The notes below the pieces were generated by a model. That model was not told the origin of the DNA. It did no database searches and saw only the letters and a program-made list of their open reading frames with translations. A stretch of DNA of 52,565 nucleotides from an uncultured Muribaculaceae bacterium (GTDB lineage: Bacteria; Bacteroidota; Bacteroidia; Bacteroidales; Muribaculaceae). The DNA lies in the NCBI GenBank assembly GCA_910586975.1, contig CAJUKX010000001.1, forward strand, positions 1 to 52,565, in the 5' to 3' direction. The position numbers and the translations under genes are program-made. Of the stretch, positions 10,180 to 19,128 are shown piece by piece. How positions within the stretch are numbered: the first letter of the stretch is position 1; every line of letters starts with the position of its first letter.

Positions 10180-10628
10180 ACTAAGAATTAGTTAGACAAT
10201 AAAGATTAAGTGATAAATTTTTCCGATTTTGGGGTATAAAATACCTTGGTTTCGTTAGGATAATTTTTGCAAAGATAAACACTTTTCCTTAAAAAAAAGC
10301 ATTTTTGAGGAAATATTTTCTGATTTTAACATTTAAAATTCCACTTTTTTTATGTTTTAGAACATTATTCTTCAAACAATTTGTACATATTGCCCGTTTA
10401 TTGTTTACGTCTTGGTGTATTTGTTTGCAAAAATCCACGGTTTTAACAGCATTTTGCTACAAAAGCCGATTTTTTCATATTTTTTGGATTTTGCAAACTT
10501 TTTGCTCTTGACTGCCATTTTTTTGCACTTTTTTCTGTCGCGCCGTCGGTACTCACTTCCTTAAATAATTATTGTATATATCAACTAATATTTGTAAATT
10601 TGCCAAAAATAACAAGAACTGAACTGAA
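10180..10628. promoter_or_regulatory. Divergent AT-rich promoter region
   Basis: A 449-bp gap between divergent genes. On the minus strand a TATCTTTG box (10270-10277) lies about 90 bp before susC. On the plus strand TTG (10572-10574), a 20-bp spacer and TAAATTTG (10595-10602) precede the beta-barrel gene by 26 bp. The middle is T-rich with no hairpin or credible gene that I can see. Confidence 0.7.
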
Positions 10629-11132
10629 ATGAAGAAAATTTTGCTTGCCTTGTTCATTCTGCTTGGCTCGATGTGCGCATCGGCCCAGCTGGTGAAGGGC
10701 GAAAAGAGCCTCGGCGTCAAGTTGGGTTATGTATCGGAGAACTCATCGGCCGTGGGAAGCTTTGCTTTCCAGTATAACCTGAACTCGCATCTGCGTATAG
10801 CACCCGAAATAGGATGCGCGTTCCGTCACCACGACCGCGATGCGCTGCTCATCGACCTCAACCTGCACTACCCGTTCAGCCTGTCGCAGGGCGACAATGT
10901 GCTGCTGTATCCGCTGGCCGGCCTCAGCTTCAACTCGTGGACCGGACATCACAAGTCGGAAATAGACAATGCCGATGTGTCGACCCACGTGAACCGTCTG
11001 GGCGTGAACCTCGGTGCCGGATTTGACCTGCGCTGCTCGGAGTCGCTCAAATTGAGCCTTGAGGCCAAGTACACCCTGGTGAAGTCGTATTCGGCGGCAT
11101 ACATCACCGCCGGCATCAGCTATATATTCTAA
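10629..11132 (+). CDS. Small outer membrane beta-barrel protein
   Basis: A 167-residue protein with signal peptide (ending CASAQ), alternating amphipathic strands (for example HLRIAPEIGCAFRHHD, LLYPLAGLSFNSW, GVNLGAGFDLRC) and a C-terminal aromatic (AGISYIF), as expected of an eight-stranded OMP_b-brl type barrel. It lies 6 bp upstream of tsaD, probably co-transcribed from the promoter at 10572-10602. Ligand unknown. Confidence 0.85.
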   Translation: MKKILLALFILLGSMCASAQLVKGEKSLGVKLGYVSENSSAVGSFAFQYNLNSHLRIAPEIGCAFRHHDRDALLIDLNLHYPFSLSQGDNVLLYPLAGLSFNSWTGHHKSEIDNADVSTHVNRLGVNLGAGFDLRCSESLKLSLEAKYTLVKSYSAAYITAGISYIF

Positions 11133-11138
11133 AGATTA

Positions 11139-12152
11139 ATGATTACAATTCTGGGAATAGAGTCGAGCTGCGACGATACCTCGGCAGCCGTCGTGCGCGA
11201 CGGCATATTGCTGAGCAACGTCATAGCCTCGCAAAAAGTACACGAAGAGTATGGCGGCGTGGTGCCCGAGCTGGCATCGCGCGCCCATCAACAGAACATA
11301 GTGCCGGTGGTTGACGCCGCTCTGCGCCGCGCCGGCATAGCCCGCCGCGACCTAACCGCCGTGGCTTTCACCCGCGGCCCGGGCCTGTTGGGCTCGCTGC
11401 TGGTAGGCACAAGTTTTGCCAAAGGCCTGTCGCTGGGGCTGCGCATACCCATGGTGGATGTGAACCATCTGCACGGGCATGTGCTGAGCCACTTTGTAAG
11501 GCAACAGCCCGACGACAAGGTGCCTGAATATCCGTTCCTGTGCCTGCTCATCTCGGGCGGCAACAGCCAGATAATTCTCGTGCGCAACTACAACGACATG
11601 GAGATTCTGGGCCGCACCATTGACGACGCCGCCGGCGAAGCATTCGACAAGTGCGCCAAGACCATGGGACTGCCCTACCCCGGCGGCCCCCACATCGACC
11701 GTCTGGCTGCCGAGGGCAACGCGCTAGCTTTCAAATTTGCCAAACCGCACATCACCGGGCTAAACTACAGCTTCAGCGGCCTGAAGACCTCGTTTCTGTA
11801 CACGCTGCGCGATGCACTGAAGACCGACCCCGACTTCATAGAGAAAAACAAGGCCGACCTGGCGGCTTCGCTGCAGAAGACCATCATAGACATATTGCTC
11901 GACAAACTGGCCAAGGCCGTTGAGCAGACCGGCGTGAAGACCGTGGCCATAGGCGGCGGTGTGTCGGCCAATTCGGGCGTGCGCGCCGCTGTGGCTGAAT
12001 TCTGTGCCGAGCGCGGCCTCACGGCCTTCATCCCTGAAAGGGCTTTCACCACCGACAATGCCGCAATGGTGGCAATGGCCGGATACTTCAAATATCTCGA
12101 CAGACAGTTCTGCGCCTACGACGAGGTGCCATACGCGCGAGTGAACGTCTGA
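11139..12152 (+). CDS. tsaD: tRNA N6-adenosine threonylcarbamoyltransferase
   Basis: TsaD transfers threonylcarbamoyl from threonylcarbamoyl-AMP to A37 of ANN-decoding tRNAs, with TsaB and TsaE. The 337-residue length is typical. Visible signatures are the ASKA-type N-terminus with LGIESSCDDT, the family signature GGVVPELASRAHQQNI, the metal-binding HxxxH (His110 and His114) and the nucleotide-binding AIGGGVSANSGVR near the C-terminus. An essential housekeeping gene. Confidence 0.98.
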   Translation: MITILGIESSCDDTSAAVVRDGILLSNVIASQKVHEEYGGVVPELASRAHQQNIVPVVDAALRRAGIARRDLTAVAFTRGPGLLGSLLVGTSFAKGLSLGLRIPMVDVNHLHGHVLSHFVRQQPDDKVPEYPFLCLLISGGNSQIILVRNYNDMEILGRTIDDAAGEAFDKCAKTMGLPYPGGPHIDRLAAEGNALAFKFAKPHITGLNYSFSGLKTSFLYTLRDALKTDPDFIEKNKADLAASLQKTIIDILLDKLAKAVEQTGVKTVAIGGGVSANSGVRAAVAEFCAERGLTAFIPERAFTTDNAAMVAMAGYFKYLDRQFCAYDEVPYARVNV

Positions 12153-12177
12153 CAAGAGCCTTGACCAATCACAGCCA

Positions 12178-12684
12178 ATGACTATCACATCTCCAACTAC
12201 CCCCGCCGCCCTGCTGCTGCAGGAGCTGGTAAAACATCACCTAACGGTAGCCACCGCCGAGAGCTGCACCGGAGGAAACATCGCCCACTTGATAACCGAG
12301 GTGGCCGGTGCGTCTGAGGCCATGCTCGGAGGGGTCGTAAGCTATTCAAACGAGGTGAAGGCACGTCTGTTGGGCGTGAGCACCGACGACCTCGAGCGCC
12401 ACGGCGCTGTAAGCCGCCCGGTAGTGGAACAGATGGCTGCCGGAGCATGCCGCGCCACCGGCGCTCGCTGCGCCATGGCCACCAGCGGCATAGCCGGCCC
12501 GGGTGGAGGGTCGGCCCTGAAGCCAGTGGGCACGGTGTGGATGGCCTGGGCCATCGACGGCAGGGTGTGCAGCGAATTGTGCCACTTCAGCGGCAGCCGC
12601 AGCGAGATAATAAGCCGTGCAAGCCTTCATGCCATAAACAGCCTTATAAAATTGATAACTAATCATACCACATATCATGAATAA
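12178..12684 (+). CDS. pncC: CinA C-terminal-type nicotinamide-nucleotide amidohydrolase
   Basis: A stand-alone CinA C-terminal domain of 168 residues, the PncC form that deamidates nicotinamide mononucleotide to recycle pyridine nucleotide. Motifs TVATAESCTGG, GGVVSYSNEVKARLLGV and ATSGIAGPGGG are all present. It overlaps the next gene by 8 bp, so the two are probably translationally coupled. Symbol given by family; substrate not proven. Confidence 0.9.
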   Translation: MTITSPTTPAALLLQELVKHHLTVATAESCTGGNIAHLITEVAGASEAMLGGVVSYSNEVKARLLGVSTDDLERHGAVSRPVVEQMAAGACRATGARCAMATSGIAGPGGGSALKPVGTVWMAWAIDGRVCSELCHFSGSRSEIISRASLHAINSLIKLITNHTTYHE

Positions 12685-13459
12685 AATCCTTGAAAAAGAG
12701 CATTTTTCGGCAAACGTAGTGCGCCTTGAGGTTGAGGCGCCGCTGATTGCCCGCTCACGCCGTCCGGGACACTTCGTAATAGTGATTCCCGATGAAAAAG
12801 GCGAGCGCATACCCCTCACCATAGCCGATTCAAACATCGAGCGCGGTTCCATCACTCTGGTTATCCAGGCCATAGGTGAGTCAACCAAAAAAATATGCAG
12901 CCTGGAGCCGGGCGAATATCTGCACGATGTAGTGGGCCCGTTGGGTCAGGCTACCAAGATAGCCAACGTAGGCACAGTGGTGTGCTGCGGCGGCGGTGTG
13001 GGTGTGGCTCCCCTGCTGCCCATCATCCGCGCCATGAAGGAGGCCGGCAACAAGGTGATTTCGGTGCTGGCCGCCCGTACCAAGGATCTGATTATTCTCG
13101 AAAAGCAAGTAGCCGAATACTCCGACGAGGTAATCATCATGACCGACGACGGCTCGTATGGCCAAAAGGGATTGGTGACCAACGGTGTTGAACAGGTGCT
13201 GATGCGCGAACCCGTGGGCGAAGTGGTGACCATAGGCCCGGCCATAATGATGAAATTCGTGGCCCTGCTCACCAAGAAGTACAACGTGCCCACCCAGTGC
13301 TCGCTCAATACCATCATGGTTGACGGCACGGGCATGTGTGGCGCCTGCCGCATAACCGTGGGAGGCAAGGTGAGGTTCGTATGTGTTGACGGACCCGAAT
13401 TCGACGCCCATCAGGTAGACTTCGACGAGATGCTCATGCGTCTGCGTGCATATAATTAA
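12677..13459 (+). CDS. Sulfide dehydrogenase/NADH-dependent ferredoxin:NADP oxidoreductase-type FAD subunit (NfnA-like)
   Basis: A 260-residue ferredoxin-NADP reductase-fold flavoprotein related to PyrK, SudB and NfnA. The C-terminal [2Fe-2S] cysteines are Cys208, Cys221, Cys224 and Cys236, and the NAD-binding loop is CCGGGVGVAPLLPI. The stop overlaps the start of the larger subunit gene (TAATG), as expected for a heterodimer. In the NfnAB family the pair can bifurcate electrons between NADH, ferredoxin and NADPH; here that role is an inference. Confidence 0.9.
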   Translation: MNKILEKEHFSANVVRLEVEAPLIARSRRPGHFVIVIPDEKGERIPLTIADSNIERGSITLVIQAIGESTKKICSLEPGEYLHDVVGPLGQATKIANVGTVVCCGGGVGVAPLLPIIRAMKEAGNKVISVLAARTKDLIILEKQVAEYSDEVIIMTDDGSYGQKGLVTNGVEQVLMREPVGEVVTIGPAIMMKFVALLTKKYNVPTQCSLNTIMVDGTGMCGACRITVGGKVRFVCVDGPEFDAHQVDFDEMLMRLRAYN

Positions 13460-14946
13460 TGTGTAACCTTAGAGAACATACAGCAATGTCATCAATATCA
13501 CCTCGCGACGCCGAGTGGCGTCAGGAACTTCGCGACGCAATGCCGGCTAAAGAACGCACAGCCATACCCCGTGCAAAAATGGCTATGCTCGACCCGGAAT
13601 ACCGCATACACTGCAATGAAGAAGTAAACCAGGGACTTAGCGCCGACCAGGCTCATGTAGAGGCCTCGCGCTGCCTCGACTGCCCCGATCCCCAGTGCGT
13701 GACCGGCTGCCCCGTAAACATCGATATTCCCGGATTTATCAAAAATATACAGCGCGGCGATATGGCCATGGCCGCCGCCGTGCTGCGCAACACCAGCGCA
13801 CTGCCCGCCGTGTGCGGACGCGTTTGCCCCCAGGAACGCCAGTGCGAATCGAAATGTATCTATAATAAGATGAAGAAAGAGCCGGTGGCCATAGGCTGGC
13901 TCGAACGCTTTGCCGCCGACACCGAGCGCGAACTGGCCGAGCGTCCCGCGCCCGAACGCCTTGCCCCCAAGGGTATCAAGGTGGCTGTGGCCGGCTCGGG
14001 CCCCTGCTCGCTGTCGTTTGCCGGCGATATGGCCAAGAGAGGCTACGATGTAACTGTGTATGAGGCACTTCACGAGATAGGCGGTGTGCTCAAATACGGT
14101 ATTCCCGAATTCCGCCTGCCCAACTCGGTGGTGGATGCCGAACTCGACTCGCTGCGCGATCTGGGCGTGAAATTCATCGCCGACACCATCGTGGGCAAGA
14201 CCCTGAGCTATGACGACCTGATGAACGAGGGCTACAAGGCCATATTCGTGGCCAGTGGCGCCGGTCTGCCCCGCTTCATGGGCATTCCGGGCGAAAACTT
14301 CATCAACATACTGTCGTCCAACGAATACCTCACCCGCATCAACCTGATGCACGCCGGTACCCCGGGCTTCGCCACCCCGGTGCCCCGCGGCGCCAACGTG
14401 GCCGTGATAGGCGGCGGCAATACCGCCATGGACTCGGTGCGTACAGCCCTGCGCATGGGCGCCAAGAAGGCAATGCTGGTTTACCGCCGTAGCGAGGAAG
14501 AAATGCCCGCCCGCCGCGAGGAAGTGCTGCATGCCAAGGAAGAGGGCGTTGAATTCATGACCCTCTCAAATCCTGTGGAATATCTGGCCGACGAAAAGGG
14601 CCACGTAAGAGCCATGCGCGTGCAGCGTATGGAACTTGGCGAACCCGACGCCAGCGGTCGCCGCAGCCCCGTGCCCATCGAGGGCGCCATAGACGAGATA
14701 CCCGTAGACGTGGTTATAGTGAGCGTGGGTGTATCTCCCAATCCTCTGATTCCCAACAGCTTCAACGGTCTTGAAGTGACCAAACGCGGCACCATAGCAG
14801 TTGACGAGCAGCTGCATGCGTCGATTCCTACAATCTTTGCCGGCGGCGACATCGTGCGCGGCGGCGCTACAGTAATCCTCGCCATGGGCGACGGACGCCA
14901 TGCAGCCGCATCTATGGACGAATACCTGCAATCTATTAGTGAATAA
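13459..14946 (+). CDS. GltD-like NADPH oxidoreductase large subunit (often annotated homotetrameric glutamate synthase; NfnB-like)
   Basis: A 495-residue GltD-fold flavoprotein. The N-terminal Fe-S region has CLDCPDPQCVTGCP and CGRVCPQERQCESKC, followed by two dinucleotide-binding domains (AVAGSGPCSLSFAGDMAKRG; AVIGGGNTAMD) and GLxxxxxG-type FAD contact GGDIVRGGATV. No glutamate synthase large subunit is adjacent; the gene is coupled to the PyrK-like subunit instead, so an Nfn or sulfide dehydrogenase complex is more likely than glutamate synthase. An alternative start is Met10 (13486), which fits family length better; the coupled start is kept. Confidence 0.88.
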   Translation: MCNLREHTAMSSISPRDAEWRQELRDAMPAKERTAIPRAKMAMLDPEYRIHCNEEVNQGLSADQAHVEASRCLDCPDPQCVTGCPVNIDIPGFIKNIQRGDMAMAAAVLRNTSALPAVCGRVCPQERQCESKCIYNKMKKEPVAIGWLERFAADTERELAERPAPERLAPKGIKVAVAGSGPCSLSFAGDMAKRGYDVTVYEALHEIGGVLKYGIPEFRLPNSVVDAELDSLRDLGVKFIADTIVGKTLSYDDLMNEGYKAIFVASGAGLPRFMGIPGENFINILSSNEYLTRINLMHAGTPGFATPVPRGANVAVIGGGNTAMDSVRTALRMGAKKAMLVYRRSEEEMPARREEVLHAKEEGVEFMTLSNPVEYLADEKGHVRAMRVQRMELGEPDASGRRSPVPIEGAIDEIPVDVVIVSVGVSPNPLIPNSFNGLEVTKRGTIAVDEQLHASIPTIFAGGDIVRGGATVILAMGDGRHAAASMDEYLQSISE

Positions 14947-14958
14947 TAAAGAGCAATT

Positions 14959-17900
14959 ATGAATAAAAAATTAACAATGTTAATGCTGGCCGCACTGCCC
15001 GTGGCCGCTTCGGCGGTGACAGCAGAGTGGCTGCGGGATGTGAAAATATCACCCGACGGCACCAAGATAGCCTTTGAATACAAGGGCGACATATTCACCG
15101 TGCCCGCAACCGGCGGCAGCGCCACCCGAATCACCACCACCGAAGATGCCTACGAGCAGGTGCCCGTATGGAGCCCCGACAGCAAGAAGCTGGCCTTTGC
15201 CGGCAACCGCAACGGCAACTTCGATATATATGTAGTTGATGCACAAGGCGGTACACCCGTGCGTCTGACATTCAACTCGGCCAACGAAATTCCCGAATCA
15301 TTCACCCCCGACGGTAAAGCGGTGCTGTTCTCGGCCGCCATTCAGGCTCCGGCCGGCAGCGCGGCATTCCCCTCGGGCCGTCTCACCCAGGTATATTCAG
15401 TGCCCGTGAGCGGTGGTGCGTCTACTCAGGTACTCGGTACCCCCGCCCGCTTCATCTCATTCATGCCCGACGGCAAGTCGTACCTCTATCAGGACGTAAA
15501 GGGCTTTGAAGATGAATTCCGCAAGCACCACACCTCGTCGGTAACCCGCGACATCTGGCTTAAAGACGCCAACGGCAAGCACATAAACCTCACCAACCGC
15601 GGCGGCGAAGATACCAACCCCGTGGATATAGACGGCGACAAATTCTACTTCCTGAGCGAACGCGACGGCAAGACCGTGAATGTGTTTGAATCTTCTATCT
15701 CCAACCCCAAGCAGGCCAAGGCCATAACAGACTTCAAGATACATCCGGTGCGCTTCCTCTCAAGGGATAATGCCGGCAATCTGGCCTTCACCTACGACGG
15801 CAATATCTACACCATGGCTCCCGGTGCCGCTCCCCGCAAGCTCACTGTTGACGTGGTGGAAGACGCCACTCCCCTGACCGACAAACTCAGCGTGACCGGT
15901 GCCACCGAAGCCACCGCCAGCCCCGACGGCAACAGCATAGCCTTCGTATGGCGCGGAAATGTGTTTGTAACCTCGGTTGACTACCGCACCACCAAGCAGA
16001 TCACCTCCACTCCCGAGGCCGAACGCCACGTTTCGTGGGGCAAGGACTCCAAGAGTCTCTACTACACCTCAGAGCGCGACGGCAAGTACAACATCTACAA
16101 GGCCACAATGGGCCGCCCCGAAGAAGGCGACTTTGCCCATGCAACCTCTATCAAAGAAGAACGTGTATTTGACAAGGACAAACACGAACGCTTCAAAGGT
16201 CAGGTTAGCCCCGACGGCGAGAAACTGGCATTTGTGCTCGACCGCAACATCCTGGCTGTCAAAGACCTCAAGAGCGGCAAGGTAACCAAGCTCACCGACG
16301 GCTCTACCTATCGCCACCGCGACGGCGGATTCAGCTACACCTGGAGCCCCGACTCGCGCTGGATTGCCCTCGAAATCATCGACCGCAAGCGCGACCCATA
16401 CACCGACATCGCCCTGATAAACCTTGAAAACGGCGCGATAACCAACCTCACCAACTCGGGCTACTTCGATGCAGCTCCCCGCTGGGTGATGGACGGCAAC
16501 GCTCTGCTCTTCATGAGCGAACGCTACGGCATGCGCAACCACGCATCGTGGGGCTCGCAGATGGACGTGATGCTCTGCTTCATGAATCAGGAAGCATACG
16601 ACAAGTGGAACCTCTCGAAAGAAGACCTCGAAATTGAGAAGAAACTCGCTGATAAAAAGGACGATAAGAAAGAGGACAAAAAGGATAAGAAAGATAAGAA
16701 AGATAGCGCCGACAAGAAAGAAAAATCCGACAAAAAGGATATCGACGTGCAGCTCGACGGAATCACCGACCGCATCGTGCGCGTGACTCCGCAGTCAACA
16801 TATCTTTCTGACGCCATCCTCACCAACGACGGCGAGACCCTGTTCTACACATCAGAAAGCCCCGAAGGCGGTGTGCAGATGTGGAAATTCGTTCCCCGCG
16901 AGGACGAACACAGCCTTGTGACCAAAATAGCCGGCGCTCCCGGTTTCGAAGCCACTCCCGACGGCAAAAACATCTTCATGCTGGGCAGCTCATCAATGAA
17001 AAAGCTTGACCCCAAGAGCGGCAAGCTCACCAACATAGCCTACTCGGCCGTAATGCCCATTGACTACGATGCCGAACGCCAATACATGTTCGACTACATG
17101 AGCCGCGAAGAAGCCGAACGCTTCTACGTGAAGGATATGCACGGCGTAGACTGGCCCATGATGACCAAGACCTACCGCCGCTTCCTGCCCCACATCAACA
17201 ACAACTACGACTTCGCCGAAATGCTCAGCGAAATCCTCGGCGAACTCAACGTGAGCCACACCGGTGGCCGCTACAGCGGCTCAGCCTCGCGCCAGGACGA
17301 CCGCACCGCATCGCTGGGTCTGCTCTACGACCTCAATTACACCGGCAACGGCCTTAAGGTGAGCGAAGTAGTAGCCAAGAGCCCCTTTGCCACCGCCAAG
17401 TCTAAGCTCGCCCCCGGCATGATTGTAAAGAAAATCAACGGCGTTGAAATCACTCCCGAGAGCGATGTGGCCCTGCTGCTCACCGACCTCGCCGGCAAGC
17501 GCACCCTTGTAGAAATCTACGACCCCGCCACCAAGTCGAGCTTCGAAGAAGTAATCAAGCCCATCAGCACCGGCGCCCTCAACGCCCTGCTATACGACCG
17601 TTGGGTGAAACAGCGTGCCGCACAGGTCGACAGCCTTTCGGGCGGCCGACTCGGCTACGTGCACATCTCCTCGATGGACGACGACTCGTTCCGCAAAGTC
17701 TACAGCGACCTCCTCGGCAAGTACAACGACCGCGAAGGCGTGGTGATTGACATACGCTGGAACGGCGGCGGACGCCTGCACGAAGACATCGAAGTGCTGT
17801 TCTCAGGCGAAAAATACTTCACACAGGAAATCCGCGGCGACGAAACCTGCGACATGCCCTCGCGCCGCTGGAACAAGCCCTCGATCATGCTCATGAGCGA

Positions 17901-18210
17901 AGCCTGCTACTCAAACGCCCACGGCACCCCATGGGTGTACAAGCGCAAGGGAATCGGCAAACTCGTAGGTATGCCCGTTCCCGGCACCATGACATCTGTC
18001 AACTGGGTTCGTATGGTAGACCCCTCTATGGTATTCGGTATTCCCGTAATCGGCTATCGCCTGCCCGACGGCTCATTCCTCGAAAACCAGCAGCTTGAAC
18101 CCGATGTCAAGGTAGCCAACGCCCCCGAAGACCTCGTGCGCGGCATCGACACCCAGCTCGAAACCGCAGTCAAGACCCTTCTTAAAGACATCGACAGCAA
18201 GAAGAAATAA
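14959..18210 (+). CDS. Tricorn-like S41 family peptidase with N-terminal beta-propeller
   Basis: A 1083-residue secreted protein: signal peptide (to about residue 19), WD40/PD40-type propeller repeats (many SPDG..IAF motifs, residues about 25-530), a Lys/Asp-rich linker (about 555-595), a second propeller portion, a PDZ-like domain (about 790-870) and a C-terminal S41 peptidase with probable nucleophile Ser985 in MSEACYSNA. Tricorn relatives degrade peptides; the periplasmic location is inferred from the signal. Follows the oxidoreductase gene by 12 bp. Confidence 0.93.
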   Translation: MNKKLTMLMLAALPVAASAVTAEWLRDVKISPDGTKIAFEYKGDIFTVPATGGSATRITTTEDAYEQVPVWSPDSKKLAFAGNRNGNFDIYVVDAQGGTPVRLTFNSANEIPESFTPDGKAVLFSAAIQAPAGSAAFPSGRLTQVYSVPVSGGASTQVLGTPARFISFMPDGKSYLYQDVKGFEDEFRKHHTSSVTRDIWLKDANGKHINLTNRGGEDTNPVDIDGDKFYFLSERDGKTVNVFESSISNPKQAKAITDFKIHPVRFLSRDNAGNLAFTYDGNIYTMAPGAAPRKLTVDVVEDATPLTDKLSVTGATEATASPDGNSIAFVWRGNVFVTSVDYRTTKQITSTPEAERHVSWGKDSKSLYYTSERDGKYNIYKATMGRPEEGDFAHATSIKEERVFDKDKHERFKGQVSPDGEKLAFVLDRNILAVKDLKSGKVTKLTDGSTYRHRDGGFSYTWSPDSRWIALEIIDRKRDPYTDIALINLENGAITNLTNSGYFDAAPRWVMDGNALLFMSERYGMRNHASWGSQMDVMLCFMNQEAYDKWNLSKEDLEIEKKLADKKDDKKEDKKDKKDKKDSADKKEKSDKKDIDVQLDGITDRIVRVTPQSTYLSDAILTNDGETLFYTSESPEGGVQMWKFVPREDEHSLVTKIAGAPGFEATPDGKNIFMLGSSSMKKLDPKSGKLTNIAYSAVMPIDYDAERQYMFDYMSREEAERFYVKDMHGVDWPMMTKTYRRFLPHINNNYDFAEMLSEILGELNVSHTGGRYSGSASRQDDRTASLGLLYDLNYTGNGLKVSEVVAKSPFATAKSKLAPGMIVKKINGVEITPESDVALLLTDLAGKRTLVEIYDPATKSSFEEVIKPISTGALNALLYDRWVKQRAAQVDSLSGGRLGYVHISSMDDDSFRKVYSDLLGKYNDREGVVIDIRWNGGGRLHEDIEVLFSGEKYFTQEIRGDETCDMPSRRWNKPSIMLMSEACYSNAHGTPWVYKRKGIGKLVGMPVPGTMTSVNWVRMVDPSMVFGIPVIGYRLPDGSFLENQQLEPDVKVANAPEDLVRGIDTQLETAVKTLLKDIDSKKK

Positions 18211-18235
18211 TCCACCACTGATTATACACTTATAG

Positions 18236-18275
18236 CAAAAAAGCTGTGCCAAAATCCATTGGCACAGCTTTTTAT
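18236..18275 (+). terminator. Terminator of the tricorn-like protease transcript
   Basis: AAAAAGCTGTGCCA and its complement around a short loop, ending in five T, 26 bp after the stop codon. Confidence 0.9.
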
Positions 18276-18299
18276 GCAATAAGTCAGCAGACAGAGTCG

Positions 18300-18640
18300 G
18301 TAAGCACAGCAGCCTATGCTGCATCCTGCGGCATAAGAGTCCGGATATATCGGCATCCAAGAATATGACATCCGGCAGGATGTCTGTAAGCGAGTAGCTT
18401 ACAGGCTTCCTTCGGATGCCATGTTGTTATAATCACTCCATCATATTATTAATTACCAACACTTTATGATACATTTGCTCCCAAGAAGATGACATCCGCA
18501 TAGGATGTCTGCCACACAGTAACCCGGTATGCACGACCGCAGGGAGGGCATGCCGGGCAAGCTGTCCGTCGAAGGTTGGCATCCGACAAGGATGCGGTAT
18601 AAGAGTCCGGCCGTGAATATGGCATCCGCAGAAAGCCGTA
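18300..18640. repeat. Intergenic palindromic mosaic repeat, block 2
   Basis: It contains GACATCC-N4-GGATGTC hairpins at about 18367 and 18490, a CTGTAAGC-N5-GCTTACAG hairpin near 18383-18404, and one GCATGCC/GGTATGC palindrome. Compared with block 3 it has the same outer context (about 18350-18410 against 24200-24250 plus 24440-24460) but lacks the roughly 190-bp inner palindrome. Confidence 0.8.
18395..18609 (+). repeat. Left copy of a 215-bp direct repeat flanking the RNA and CXXX/Tat island
   Basis: Aligned by eye to 24442-24655 with about 15 differences (near 93% identity), same orientation. The shared part includes an AT-rich segment (about 18424-18490) that I do not find in the other three blocks. 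Confidence 0.8.
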
Positions 18641-18701
18641 TATGACAGTTTGCCGAAAACTTTGCATATAGCACAAAAGAACAAAAGAATTTCACAAATA
18701 T

Positions 18702-18732
18702 TTGTAGATTAAAAAAATAATGTATAAATTTG
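18702..18732 (+). promoter_or_regulatory. Bacteroidota promoter of the structured RNA
   Basis: TTG at 18702-18704, a 20-bp spacer and TAAATTTG at 18725-18732, a full match to the TTG/TAnnTTTG consensus. No coding gene starts within 390 bp, so it most likely drives the structured RNA at 18739-19077. Confidence 0.7.
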
Positions 18733-18738
18733 CCGAAG

Positions 18739-19077
18739 TTAACGCTTACCGAAGCCGACCAAGGGATAAGGGAGCGGGACAAAAAACACAGGCTTGCCGG
18801 AGGGCATGCCAATACATAATTAAAAAGCGTTTATCTACGCTTATTCTTGACCTGTAGGAATCTCGCAAATTCAAACATCTGAGTCAGGAATGAAGCAACG
18901 GTAGATGTCTTTCGGGTATGACTATATACATCAGTGTGCGCTTGTATCAAGGCGCAGGCTGTATTATTTATATTCATACAGCGTGAGGCTTCGGCGTTGC
19001 TCTTCCTTCTCAGATGGGCAATGCGAGAGCCTCTACAGGGCGGGAGAGCAACGGATACAGGCTTTCACGCTTTTTTT
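18739..19077 (+). ncRNA. Structured RNA with SRP-RNA-like core (candidate ffs)
   Basis: The core at about 18857-18918 resembles bacterial signal recognition particle RNA: CTCGCAA, a CATCT/AGATG helix, GTCAGG (18883-18888) facing AAGCA (18893-18897), then TTCGGGTATG. The usual GGAA-capped apical stem is missing (only AATGA between the two conserved strands), so identity is not certain. Other elements are a GGAG-capped hairpin (GGCTTGCC/GGCATGCC, about 18793-18812), an 8-bp long-range match CCGAAGCC (18749-18756) to GGCTTCGG (18987-18994), and a 3' end with a 12-bp stem (18995-19006 with 19042-19053) inside GCGTGA/TCACGC followed by seven T. Length and ends are inferred. Confidence 0.55.
18981..19077 (+). 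terminator. Terminator of the structured RNA
   Basis: Outer stem GCGTGA (18981-18986) with TCACGC (19065-19070), inner 12-bp stem with one G-U, then T7 (19071-19077). It ends 51 bp before the first precursor gene; I see no TAnnTTTG box between, so the peptide operon may depend on read-through or a non-consensus promoter. Confidence 0.65.
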
Positions 19078-19128
19078 ATATACCAATCAGTCCAATCCGG
19101 AGAGCCTATAGGACATGATGGTGGAATC

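Noticed and set aside
10305..10511. Short Phe-rich open frame upstream of the beta-barrel gene
   Set aside because: Composition follows the T-rich promoter DNA; no start signal or recognisable domain.
13498..14532. Long 344-codon antisense frame opposite the GltD-like gene
   Set aside because: A shadow frame created by GC-rich codon usage of the real gene; His/Gly-rich and without family features. Similar antisense frames occur over tsaD, rplM, rpsB and the tricorn-like gene.
18934..19128. N-terminal extension of precursor 1
   Set aside because: The extra 65 residues would be read through the RNA terminator and remove the N-terminal position of the Tat signal; ATG 19129 gives a normal RR signal peptide.
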